A DNA stretch of 64,000 bases from Deltaproteobacteria bacterium (GTDB taxonomy: Bacteria; Myxococcota_A; Polyangia; Nannocystales; Nannocystaceae). The number at the start of each line of letters is the position of its first letter. The first letter of the stretch is position 1. Shown here in pieces: positions 38,184-46,121 of this stretch. Below the pieces are notes generated by a model. That model had not been told where the DNA came from and did not search any database. It saw only the letters and a list, made by a program, of their open reading frames with translations. The DNA lies in assembly GCA_016709225.1 (NCBI GenBank), contig JADJEE010000012.1, positions 806,001 to 870,000 on the forward strand, in the 5' to 3' direction. Position numbers and translations under genes: made by a program.

Positions 38184-39653
38184 CTACTTGGTGGGCTTTC
38201 GTGGCCGCGCCACGCCGTACGCATCGAGACGCGCCAACAAGGTGTTGCGCGAGATGCCGAGCATCCGCGCGGCGCGGGTCTGGTTGCCGGCACACTTCTC
38301 GAGCGCGTCGAGGATCTTCTGCCGCTCGGGATCGCCGTCGTCGCTGTCTCGCCCGTCGACGCCGCGTCCGGGGCCCGACGGCCCGGTGGTCGGCGGCAGG
38401 TGATCGAGCGTGATGACGTCGTCGCTGCACAGCAGCACCGCGCGCTCCATGGTGTTCTGCAGCTCGCGGATGTTGCCGGGCCACGCGTAGCTGGCTAGCC
38501 ACGCCATCGCCTCGGGCGAGATGTCCGGCGCACGTCCTCGCTCGGCGCGGGTGCTGGCGTCGGCCACGAAGCGCCGCGCGAGCCCGTCGATCTCGCCCAC
38601 GCGCTGGCGCAGCGGCGGGATCGTCAGCGAGATGCCGTTGAGGCGATAGAACAGATCCGCGCGGAAGCCACCGTTGTGGACCGCCTCGCCGAGATCGCGG
38701 TTGGTCGCGGCGATGAAGCGGATGTCGAACGGCCGCGAGCGGATGCCACCGACGCGTCGGACCTGGCGCTCCTCGAGCACGCGCAACAGCTTGACCTGCA
38801 CCGACAGCGGCAACTCGCCGACCTCGTCGAGGAACACGGTGCCGCCATCGGCGGCCTCGAGCAGGCCTTGCTTCGCCTCGACCGCGCCGGTGAACGAGCC
38901 GCGTTCGTGGCCGAACAACTCGCTCTCGAGCAGCTGCTCCGACAGCGAGCCACAGTTGAGCGGCAGGAACGGCTTGTCGGCTCGCGGCGACATCGCGTGG
39001 ATGCGACGCGAGAGCACGTCCTTGCCGACGCCGGTCTCGCCCAGCAAGAGCACGTTGATGGTCGACTTCGCGATGCGCTCGGCGAGCTGGTAGATGCCCG
39101 CCATCGTGCGGTCTTCGATGACGATGCCGCCCTCGCCACGGGCGGCCTGGCCGTCGTCGAACGCGAACGGCGACTGCAGCATGAGCAGCGCCGAGCCGAC
39201 CTCGAAGGTCTCGCCGGGCGCGAGCGCAACCTTCTGGCCCGCCGTCAGCGCCTTCCCCCGCACGCGGGTGCCGTTGCTGCTACCAGCGTCGGCGATCATC
39301 ACGGGCTTGCCCTTCTCGAAGAACAGGCGCGCGTGCTCGCGCGACACCGAGGGGTCGTCGATGCGTAGCTCGGCGTCCTCGCCACGGCCCACGCGGACCT
39401 CGCCGGTGTCGGGCAGCAGGTGGGTGCCGACGCGATCGCCGGCGATCACCAGCATGCGTCGCGCGGTCGGATCGGCCCGGGGGACCACCGGCATCGTGCT
39501 CGGCACGTCGACCACGCGCGGCTTCGAACCCGGCAGGCCGACGGCGCCGACCGGCTGCGTCGGCGCGCGACCCGGCGCCGACGGGGCCGAGCGCCCGCCA
39601 TCCTCACCGCCGGGCTCGTGGTCGGGCTGGTCTGGCTGCTTCGGATCGCTCAT
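38184..39653 (-). CDS. FHA-domain sigma54-dependent activator (NtrC family)
   Basis: 489 residues from ATG 39653. Residues about 1-60 acidic/proline-rich linker; FHA domain about 85-155 (VRVGRGEDAELRI, SREHARL, ADAGSSNGTRV), which reads phosphothreonine. AAA+ domain: Walker A GETGVGKD (205-212), sigma54-contact loop GSFTGA (252-257), Walker B-like GTVFLDEVGELPL, R-finger region. C-terminal Fis-type helix-turn-helix (GNQTRAARMLGISRNTLLAR). FHA-sigma54 activators are typical of myxobacteria and usually read a Ser/Thr kinase. The kinase-M16 gene converges on it, 34 bp apart, so a kinase-FHA pair is plausible but unproven. TATCCT lies 13 nt before the start. Confidence 0.93.
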   Translation of the reverse strand: MSDPKQPDQPDHEPGGEDGGRSAPSAPGRAPTQPVGAVGLPGSKPRVVDVPSTMPVVPRADPTARRMLVIAGDRVGTHLLPDTGEVRVGRGEDAELRIDDPSVSREHARLFFEKGKPVMIADAGSSNGTRVRGKALTAGQKVALAPGETFEVGSALLMLQSPFAFDDGQAARGEGGIVIEDRTMAGIYQLAERIAKSTINVLLLGETGVGKDVLSRRIHAMSPRADKPFLPLNCGSLSEQLLESELFGHERGSFTGAVEAKQGLLEAADGGTVFLDEVGELPLSVQVKLLRVLEERQVRRVGGIRSRPFDIRFIAATNRDLGEAVHNGGFRADLFYRLNGISLTIPPLRQRVGEIDGLARRFVADASTRAERGRAPDISPEAMAWLASYAWPGNIRELQNTMERAVLLCSDDVITLDHLPPTTGPSGPGRGVDGRDSDDGDPERQKILDALEKCAGNQTRAARMLGISRNTLLARLDAYGVARPRKPTK

Positions 39654-39666
39654 GCGCGCGCGCGTC

Positions 39667-39672
39667 AGGATA
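39667..39672 (-). promoter_or_regulatory. -10-like hexamer of the FHA-sigma54 activator
   Basis: TATCCT on the minus strand, 13 nt before ATG 39653. The 264-bp divergent gap 39654-39917 holds this, the -10 of the protease gene, and no coding sequence I can support. Confidence 0.35.
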
Positions 39673-39903
39673 CCCCGACCGTCCCGTGCGCGTCCATCGC
39701 GGCGGGGCCGTGGCCGCACGGGGTTCCTCGCGAAGCATCGCACGCGCGCGGCCGACCATCGCCGGCGCGGCACCGCGTGGATGAACCACCCTAGTTGCTC
39801 GAACGGGCGAAGCGTTACAGCGCACCGCAACGGGACTCGTCACTCGACACATCGTCGGTGATGCACGGACCCGCCCACGCACGACAAGCCCGAGCGCCGG
39901 TGC

Positions 39904-39909
39904 TATGCC
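39904..39909 (+). promoter_or_regulatory. -10-like hexamer of the trypsin-like protease gene
   Basis: TATGCC, 8 nt before ATG 39918. No Shine-Dalgarno. Confidence 0.35.
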
Positions 39910-39917
39910 TGATTTCG

Positions 39918-40904
39918 ATGCTCGGATCGCGGTTGTGGTGGTGCTGGTGCGTCGCAGCGGTGTCGCTGCTGCCGCGACTCGTCGCGGCCGAGGGGCCCGT
40001 CGATGCACCGATCGATCGCCTGAGCGACACCCCGCCACCCTCGACGCCGATCATGGGTGGCGATCCGACCGACACCGGCGAGTTCGACGAGGTGGTCGCG
40101 ATCACGATCGGCGACGAGCTGTGCACCGGCACCGTGGTCGCGCCTCGGCTGGTGCTCACCGCCGCCCACTGTCTGGTCGACACCACCGACGCCACCCGCG
40201 TATTCGTCCACTACGGCAAGGACGTGTTCGGTGGTCGCATCGAGGCCAGCGGCTGGGGCACCCACCCCGACTATTGCCACGAGTGCCGCAACGACATCTT
40301 CGACTACGGCTACGTCCTGCTGCCGGCGAACTTCTCCGTGCCAGGTGGCTACCCCGCACCGATCACCGATCAGGACCAGTGGGACGCGTACATGACCGCC
40401 GGCACGCCGCTCACCTTGGTCGGCTACGGTGGCGATCACGAGACCGAGGACATGGTCTACAACGCCGGTCGCAAGCGATCGGTGGACACCACGCTGCGCA
40501 AGCTGACACCCAAGGGCACCGAGTTCACCGCCGGCGGCAGCGGTGAAGACACCTGCCCAGGCGACTCGGGTGGACCCGCGTTCGTGGTGCTGCCCGACGG
40601 CACGCGGCGACTCGCTGGCATCACCTCGCGCGGCGGCAGGCCGTGTGGCAAGGGCGGCTACTACGGCACGCCCTACCCCGCGCTGTGCTGGGTCCGCGAC
40701 GCCACCGGCGTCGACCTCATCGGCCCCGAGTGCGGCGCGTGCGATTGCCTCGACATCGCGCCGCCGGCCGAGAACGACCGCTGCGCCGTCGCCTCGAGCG
40801 ACGACGCGCCCGGCTGGCTCGGGTGGCTCGCGATCGCAGTGATCGTCGTGCGCACGGGCGCGGCCGCGCGGCGGGTCGCTCGTCGCGGCCGCGCGAGCGC
40901 CTGA
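39918..40904 (+). CDS. Secreted trypsin-like serine protease with myxobacterial C-terminal anchor
   Basis: 328 residues from ATG 39918. Sec signal (SRLWWCWCVAAVSLLPRLVAA). S1 (chymotrypsin-like) domain: IMGGDPTDTGEF at the activation site (instead of IVGG), His in VLTAAHCLVD, Asp in DIFDYGYVLLP, Ser in DTCPGDSGGPAFVVL. Then CDCLDIAP..CAVASSDDAP, a hydrophobic stretch (WLGWLAIAVIVVRTG) and RRVARRGRAS: the Cys - TM - Arg layout of MYXO-CTERM surface-sorting tails. The propeptide is about 35 residues. Likely a surface or secreted predatory or processing protease. Confidence 0.88.
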   Translation: MLGSRLWWCWCVAAVSLLPRLVAAEGPVDAPIDRLSDTPPPSTPIMGGDPTDTGEFDEVVAITIGDELCTGTVVAPRLVLTAAHCLVDTTDATRVFVHYGKDVFGGRIEASGWGTHPDYCHECRNDIFDYGYVLLPANFSVPGGYPAPITDQDQWDAYMTAGTPLTLVGYGGDHETEDMVYNAGRKRSVDTTLRKLTPKGTEFTAGGSGEDTCPGDSGGPAFVVLPDGTRRLAGITSRGGRPCGKGGYYGTPYPALCWVRDATGVDLIGPECGACDCLDIAPPAENDRCAVASSDDAPGWLGWLAIAVIVVRTGAAARRVARRGRASA

Positions 40905-40962
40905 GGTCGACGGGAACGCGTCGCCTGTTCGCGGCGTCGGGCCCCGGGCATGCTGCTGCGCG

Positions 40963-41634
40963 ATGCACCATCGCCTCGCCGTCCTGCTCGCGCTTCTCGC
41001 CGGTTGCCGCGCACCCGCGTCGACGACACCGCCGGGGACCTCGCCGCCTGGCACCACGCCGACCGCGGACGCGGTCGTGGTCGCGCGGCCGGGCGTGCAC
41101 GGCATGGTGCTGTTCGGACGCGAGGCGCTCTACGCCTCGCACCTGCCGATGTACGAGGCGCCCCACGACGTGCAGGCGGTGCTGCGGCTGCACCCGCGCG
41201 ATCCAGCCATCCTCGAGGCCTGGCGTCGCGAACTCGCGTCACAGCCGATCATCACCTTCGTGCCCGCGCCCTTCGATCTCTCGCAGCTCGCCGGCGGTGG
41301 CGACCTCGAGCTCGTGGGCGACATCTACCTGGGACACTTCGAGCGCGGCGGCACGGTGTGGACCTCTGGGGTCGAGGTCCGCGCGGAGGTGGTGTTCTTC
41401 CACGTGATCCCACCCGACCCGCCGACGACCAGCGACGCCATCGCCTTCGGCCACGGCACCGAGACCTACGTCGTGCCGCTGATCGGTCCGCGACCGGGGG
41501 TCGATCGCATCATCGCCGTCGATGCGCCCGCGCCCGCCAAACCCGAGACCATCACGTTCGATACCCTCACGCTGTCGCGCATGGGCTGGACCGAGCAACG
41601 CGTGCTCTACGAGGAGCGCGCCGACCTGCAGTGA
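40963..41634 (+). CDS. Hypothetical lipoprotein
   Basis: 223 residues. Lipobox LLAGC (Cys15), then a short Pro/Thr linker. The rest (VARPGVHGMVLFGREALYAS, LPMYEAPHDVQAVLRL, FDLSQLAGGGDLELVGDIYL, GVEVRAEVVFFHVIPP) looks like a small folded beta-rich domain. I recognise no family and no catalytic motif. 58 bp after the protease, same direction, so possibly co-transcribed. CATGCT precedes the start. Confidence 0.65.
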   Translation: MHHRLAVLLALLAGCRAPASTTPPGTSPPGTTPTADAVVVARPGVHGMVLFGREALYASHLPMYEAPHDVQAVLRLHPRDPAILEAWRRELASQPIITFVPAPFDLSQLAGGGDLELVGDIYLGHFERGGTVWTSGVEVRAEVVFFHVIPPDPPTTSDAIAFGHGTETYVVPLIGPRPGVDRIIAVDAPAPAKPETITFDTLTLSRMGWTEQRVLYEERADLQ

Positions 41635-41676
41635 TTCGCGACGCACCGCGATCGACCATGCGGTCGCGCGCGTCGT

Positions 41677-42243
41677 TCACGGACGGTGGGCGGCGATGAA
41701 CGTCGACGGCGCGACGTGGTCCGCCGAGGTCCCGTAGCCACCCCCCAGCGGCGCGCCGACCCGCGTGCGTAGCTCGAGGTGCAGGTGCGCCAGATAGCGG
41801 CCGTCGGCGGTCCCGATGGCGCCGAGCGGCGTGCCGCGCCCGATCGGAGCCCCGAGCTCCACCGCGATGACATCGAGGTGGGCGTACAGCGACTCGTACT
41901 CGCCGCCGTCACCACAGCGATGCACGACACGCACGACGTTGCCCCATCCCTCGCCCTCGTGCCGCGCCGAGCTGACCTCACCGTCGGCGATCGCGAACAC
42001 CGGATCGCCGAGGTCGGAGTCGCCGCCGCCGTTGCCGTTCCAGTCCTCGCCGAGGTGGGCCTCGAGGCCGCCGAAGGGCTGTGCGTCGTAGTAGCCCGAC
42101 GCATCCGGTGGTCCGACCGGCCAGTCGAAGCCGCCGCACGGCGGTGGGGCCGAAGGCGGCGCCTCGATCGGCTCGGCGTGTTGACGACACGCGAGCAGGC
42201 TGGCGAGCCCGAGCACCGCGCGTCGAAGGCGACGAGATCCCAC
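41677..42243 (-). CDS. M23 (LytM/LasA) peptidase lipoprotein
   Basis: 188 residues from GTG 42243. Signal ends in LASLLAC (lipobox). The M23 domain is complete for metal: first motif LEAHLGED (H-x3-D), second HLHLELR (HxH), with intervening GDPVFAIADGEV, GWGNVVRVVHRC, LYAHLD. It cuts peptidoglycan cross-bridges or acts in cell-wall remodelling. Length is short for the family, with no coiled coil or LysM. An in-frame ATG at 42351 is possible but would overlap the start of the divergent gene and give no signal at the N-terminus; the GTG is preferred. No Shine-Dalgarno is visible. Confidence 0.8.
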   Translation of the reverse strand: MGSRRLRRAVLGLASLLACRQHAEPIEAPPSAPPPCGGFDWPVGPPDASGYYDAQPFGGLEAHLGEDWNGNGGGDSDLGDPVFAIADGEVSSARHEGEGWGNVVRVVHRCGDGGEYESLYAHLDVIAVELGAPIGRGTPLGAIGTADGRYLAHLHLELRTRVGAPLGGGYGTSADHVAPSTFIAAHRP

Positions 42244-42331
42244 GCGTGGGGTGTCGACGCACGCTGCAGGGCCCTTGTTCCAACGGGCGGGGGCGCCCGC
42301 GGCAGCCTCGGCGATTCCGCAGGTCGCGTCG

Positions 42332-42337
42332 TACACT
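42332..42337 (+). promoter_or_regulatory. -10-like hexamer of the methyltransferase-like gene
   Basis: TACACT, 12 nt before ATG 42350. Confidence 0.35.
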
Positions 42338-42349
42338 CGGGCGGCCGCC

Positions 42350-42793
42350 ATGGCCGATCACCAGCGCTTCGAGCTCTTCGCCGACCTGCTCGTGCGGCGG
42401 TTCCCCGACGCGAGGCGCGTCTACGACGTGGCCGGCGGCATGGGCAAGCTGAACGCCGCGCTCACCGCACGGGGACGCGGGTGTCTGAGCTTCGATCGAC
42501 GCCACAAGCACCTCGACGTGCCGTTCGCCGAGCGCGAGTTCACGCTCGACGAGCCCTGCGATGCCGACCTCGTGGTCGGCATGCATGCCGACGGCGCAAC
42601 GCGGATCATCGTGGAGTACGCCGCCCGGCACCGCGTGCCCTTCGCGGTGGTGCCGTGCTGCAGCGACAACTCGATGCCGTACAAGCCCTGGATGCGACAC
42701 CTCGACGAGCTGGCGCGCGGGCTGGGGCTGCGCACCGAGGAGGCATTGCTGCCGATGCGGGGTCGCGCGCGGACCCTGCTCGGCTGGCCATGA
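42350..42793 (+). CDS. Small SAM-methyltransferase-like protein
   Basis: 147 residues. RVYDVAGGMGKLNAALTARG resembles the SAM-binding glycine motif (D-x-GGG..G), followed by CLSFDRRH, a LVVGMHADGAT stretch and AVVPCCSDN, the last typical of Methyltransf_32-type proteins. It is short for a stand-alone methyltransferase (usually 200 or more) and the acidic loop after the second strand is not clear. Substrate unknown. No signal peptide. Divergent from the M23 gene. Confidence 0.6.
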   Translation: MADHQRFELFADLLVRRFPDARRVYDVAGGMGKLNAALTARGRGCLSFDRRHKHLDVPFAEREFTLDEPCDADLVVGMHADGATRIIVEYAARHRVPFAVVPCCSDNSMPYKPWMRHLDELARGLGLRTEEALLPMRGRARTLLGWP

Positions 42794-42859
42794 CAAGTGA
42801 CTTCCGGTGGCTTCCGGTGGCCCCGCATGCCGGCCTGCAACGCGCTCGCAGCCTCGCGA

Positions 42860-43489
42860 TCACGAGCAGCGGCACTCGACCTGCCACTGCGGCGGCCCTC
42901 CCTGCGGATCGTCGACGAAGCGATGGCCGCGGCTGCACTCGGCCGAACACGCGAACTCGGTGAGCGTGAATTGGTGGATCACCGAGGTGGTGCACCGCTG
43001 GGGCGCCGCGCTCGCACACGCACCCGCGTCGCCGTACGAGGTCGTCGCGACGACCTCGAAGCCCTCCGCGCCCGCGTTGCGCAGCTCGGTGCTTCGCGTG
43101 ACCGTGTACGCCGGGCACGCGGGGTCGGGCGTCGTCTCGTGCACGCGCGGGGCCGCGCCGAGCGTGAAGTCGGAGCGCGCCGTCGTGGTCGCCCCGCCCG
43201 GCGACGCGGTCGGCATCGGCACATTGATCCGCACGACGCCGTGCTCCGCCGCAGCCGCGACCAGGAGCCCGCGCTGGGTCGATGCCGTGGCGACGCCGCA
43301 ATCGTCGGTCACGACGCGCGTCGACACCGAGTACGTGCCCGACGGTGGCGACGACGACGTCGTCCCCACTGTCGGCGCGGCCACGAGCGCGGGCGCGGGT
43401 GCGGGCTGGGCGGGCGCGCGTCCGCACGCGGCGGTGGCGACGGTCGCGGCCAGGATCGAAACTGCGAAGAGCGGGCGCATCGACGTCAT
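42860..43489 (-). CDS. Hypothetical lipoprotein, disulfide-rich C-terminus
   Basis: 209 residues from ATG 43489. Signal with ATVATAAC; an earlier ATG at 43516 is in frame and sits 6 nt after TAAACC, so the transcript may start there. Pro/Ala linker, then a beta-rich domain with CGVATASTQRGLLVAA and paired Cys near the end (ACSAECSRGHRFVDD, VECRCS). No family recognised, no catalytic motif. Converges on the methyltransferase-like gene. Confidence 0.65.
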   Translation of the reverse strand: MTSMRPLFAVSILAATVATAACGRAPAQPAPAPALVAAPTVGTTSSSPPSGTYSVSTRVVTDDCGVATASTQRGLLVAAAAEHGVVRINVPMPTASPGGATTTARSDFTLGAAPRVHETTPDPACPAYTVTRSTELRNAGAEGFEVVATTSYGDAGACASAAPQRCTTSVIHQFTLTEFACSAECSRGHRFVDDPQGGPPQWQVECRCS

Positions 43490-43599
43490 CGGTGACCGTG
43501 GAGGTTCCGCGAACATGTGGACGGTTTAACCCGACGCCCGCGGGGTTGCCCAGCGCCCGTGGCGCGCGCCCGCCAAGCGCACGCCCGAGGCCGGCCGGG

Positions 43600-44784
43600 T
43601 CAGAACATCTCGGGCATCCACGGCGCGCCGTCGCCGAACGCCAGCGCGAGGCGATCGAGCGCGGCGGGGTCGCCCTGCAGCTGCCCCAGTGCGATCGCGG
43701 TGCCGGTGTCGACGAAGCCGCTGTAGATCGATGCCAACGTGCGCACGTCGAGGTGCACCTCGGGCTTGCCACCACTGCACACGCTGGCGCGGCCGTCGGC
43801 GAACTCCACGGTGAACGTGCCGTCGTTGGCAGCGATCACATCGTCGCGGATCTGCAGGCCCAGCGCGAATCGCAGCGCGCTGCGGTAGCCGCGGGCAGCG
43901 ATCGCCTTGGCGACGTCCACGATGCGCAGCATCCACGCCGCCTCGAGCTGCACCTCGAGCCGCGGGTCGGGTAGCACGCGGAGCATCGGATCGGCGGGCG
44001 CGGTATAGAAGCGGACGTCGTCGATCATCGTGCGCAGATCGACGATCGTGCTCCACAGCCTGCGGTACCCCTGGGGCGTGAGCGCGACCCAGTCGGTGAC
44101 CTCGAGGCGGTGGAACATCTCGCGTCGGTGCAGGCGCCAGAACAGATAGGCCTCGGGTGCGCCGTCGTCGTCGTGCAGCAGCAGGCCCTGCGCGGCGATG
44201 CCGTGTCGCACGCGATGCAGGCGGTGCCACAGGTACTCGGTGCGCGCCATGTGACCATTGCGGTGGCGCGCGACCGATTCGTAGAGCCGCTGCACCGAGA
44301 TGCTGTCGGCGCCGACGAGATCGCGGCTGCTGCCACTGCGCTCGTGGAACGGCAGCTCGCGGGGGCGCACGGTCGCGGCGAATCGCGTGCCGGCGTGCTC
44401 GTAGCCCACGCGGCGGTAGAGCTCCGCGTTCGAGGCATACAGCGTCGACAGCGGGACACCCCGGGCATGCAGCTCGTGCAGCGCCTCGGTCATCATGCGC
44501 GTCGCGACGCCGCCGCGTCGAGCATCCGTGCGCACGCCGACGCCCGCGATCGCACCCGTCGGCACCACCACGCCGCCGAAGTGCTGCCCCATCGGCAACA
44601 CCATGCAGCCGCCCTCGACCACCGCACCGCGTCGCACCACGCGGATGTTGTCGCGTCCCGCGAGGTCGAACCACGGCTCGCACTCGGCCGTGGTCACACC
44701 GAAGGCTCGGCCCAGCAGCTCGCGCAGCGCCGGCGCATCGTCCGGCGCGAGCGCACCATAGTGGAGAGCATCGGTCCCGGCCAC
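43600..44784 (-). CDS. Eis-like GNAT N-acetyltransferase
   Basis: 394 residues from GTG 44784. Matches the Eis/enhanced-intracellular-survival group: first GNAT domain with VVVPTGAIAGVGVRTDARRG then GVATRMMTEALHELHARG (acetyl-CoA V/R-x-x-x-x-G-x-G/A region), a second GNAT-like domain in the middle, and a C-terminal SCP-like (sterol carrier) fold at the end (FTVEFADGRASVCSGGKPEV, LASIYSGFVDTGTAIA). The known members acetylate amine groups on aminoglycosides or on proteins; the target here is unknown. Length (about 400) fits. An ATG at 44958 would add 58 unlikely Arg-rich residues. TATCCT lies 9 nt before the GTG. Confidence 0.85.
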   Translation of the reverse strand: MAGTDALHYGALAPDDAPALRELLGRAFGVTTAECEPWFDLAGRDNIRVVRRGAVVEGGCMVLPMGQHFGGVVVPTGAIAGVGVRTDARRGGVATRMMTEALHELHARGVPLSTLYASNAELYRRVGYEHAGTRFAATVRPRELPFHERSGSSRDLVGADSISVQRLYESVARHRNGHMARTEYLWHRLHRVRHGIAAQGLLLHDDDGAPEAYLFWRLHRREMFHRLEVTDWVALTPQGYRRLWSTIVDLRTMIDDVRFYTAPADPMLRVLPDPRLEVQLEAAWMLRIVDVAKAIAARGYRSALRFALGLQIRDDVIAANDGTFTVEFADGRASVCSGGKPEVHLDVRTLASIYSGFVDTGTAIALGQLQGDPAALDRLALAFGDGAPWMPEMF

Positions 44785-44793
44785 GACGGGGCA

Positions 44794-44799
44794 AGGATA
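44794..44799 (-). promoter_or_regulatory. -10-like hexamer of the Eis-like gene
   Basis: TATCCT on the minus strand, 9 nt before GTG 44784. The remaining 44800-44983 shows no gene I can support. Confidence 0.4.
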
Positions 44800-44983
44800 G
44801 CCGCGAGCGCGAGCGATTGGGGCAAGTCCGCCGCAGACGTGTCCGGCTGGGACGGCGGCGCGAGAGCGTGCCGAGCAACGCCGTCGTCGGCCTCGGACTC
44901 GGACCATGCCCGCACGCTCGCGCCCGATGTACCGATACCGCGACGGGCTCACCTCCACGTCGTTCGCCGCTGCGAAGCACCCG

Positions 44984-46081
44984 TCACAGCCATGCGACGG
45001 CGATGACTGCCGCCACCGCGATCACCACCGCGACGGCCCAACGATCATACATCCGCAGCCACACCCCCGCGTCCGTGGCGACCGGGGCGGGCGGCCGCTC
45101 GCTCGCCCACGTCCACGCGCCGGCCCAGACCACCCACCACGCGATCGCCATCAGCTCGGCGTAGACCCGCGGCTCGTAGGCGTTGGCGACGACCAGCAAC
45201 CCGCACAGCGCGACCAACAGCGGCGCGTGCATGCGCACCAGGTCCCGCGGGGCCACCCGCCGCACCGCGAACCATGCCAGCGGGAGCATCGCGACGCTGC
45301 CCCACCACTGCGCGATGTTGGCGGGCTCGGCCAGCCAGCGAAGGTTGTGGTGCAGGCGCAGCTCGTCGCCGAGCATCACGTGCAGCGCGGCGCCACGGGC
45401 CTCGGGTGCCAGCCACGGCAACACCGCACGCGCGCCGACGTAGGCGAACAGCAGCAGCACCGTGCGCGCGAGGTTGGTGCGCAGCGACTCCCTGTCGAGC
45501 CGCAAGATGGCACCGACCAATGGCACCAGCACGACACTCTCGCGATTGAGCGCACCGAGGATCACGACCGCGAATGCGAGCACGGTGCGACCACGACGCA
45601 GCGCGTGGGTGCCGAGCACGATCGCGACCATCGCCCATGCATCCCACGGGTAGAAGATCGGCCAGCGGTGCGCGAGCAACAGCGGCAGCGAGAGCACCGG
45701 CAGTACCAGCACTGCCCCGAGACGGGCGGCGCGCAGCGGTAGATCGTCGCGCAGCGCAGCCGCGAGCGTGAGCAACAAGGCGATGGTCGCGAGGGCTTCG
45801 CTGACGCCGAACACCCACGCCACCGGCGCGCCGGCATGCACGAACGGCCGCGCCAAGAGCGGGATCAACACGCGATGGCCGAACGGCAGCGGCGCGCGCA
45901 GCTCGACGAGCGCCGACCAGCTCGCGGGGCCGTACTCACGCGTCATCGCCAGGCGCAGCACGGCCCACACGCACGACACGAGCACGACCGCGACGATCCA
46001 CGTCGCGCGTGACGACGCGGACGGTGCGGGCTGCGTGGCGGGTGGCGGTGGGCTCGGCAAAGGGACGGCCGCCCGCAGCAT
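44984..46081 (-). CDS. Polytopic membrane protein, function unknown
   Basis: 365 residues from ATG 46081 with about 8-9 hydrophobic segments (WIVAVVLVSCVWAVLRL, AVAWVFGVSEALATIALLLT, LGAVLVLPVLSLPLLLA, LLLFAYVGARAVLPWL and others). N-terminal LRAPLPFGHRVLIPLLARPF and a loop with GALNRESVVLVPL resemble some GT-C or DUF-type membrane glycosyltransferases of actinobacteria and myxobacteria, but I do not assign a family. It is 40 bp downstream of the histidine kinase gene and might be co-transcribed with it. Confidence 0.65.
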   Translation of the reverse strand: MLRAAVPLPSPPPPATQPAPSASSRATWIVAVVLVSCVWAVLRLAMTREYGPASWSALVELRAPLPFGHRVLIPLLARPFVHAGAPVAWVFGVSEALATIALLLTLAAALRDDLPLRAARLGAVLVLPVLSLPLLLAHRWPIFYPWDAWAMVAIVLGTHALRRGRTVLAFAVVILGALNRESVVLVPLVGAILRLDRESLRTNLARTVLLLFAYVGARAVLPWLAPEARGAALHVMLGDELRLHHNLRWLAEPANIAQWWGSVAMLPLAWFAVRRVAPRDLVRMHAPLLVALCGLLVVANAYEPRVYAELMAIAWWVVWAGAWTWASERPPAPVATDAGVWLRMYDRWAVAVVIAVAAVIAVAWL

Positions 46082-46121
46082 GCCGCAGGCACGGCCGCGC
46101 TGGCGAGCCTGCGCGCGGCGG

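Noticed and set aside
44800..44983. tRNA or small RNA in the gap after the Eis-like gene
   Set aside because: No cloverleaf or T-loop (GTTCRA) sequence and no promoter-terminator pair; nothing I can support.
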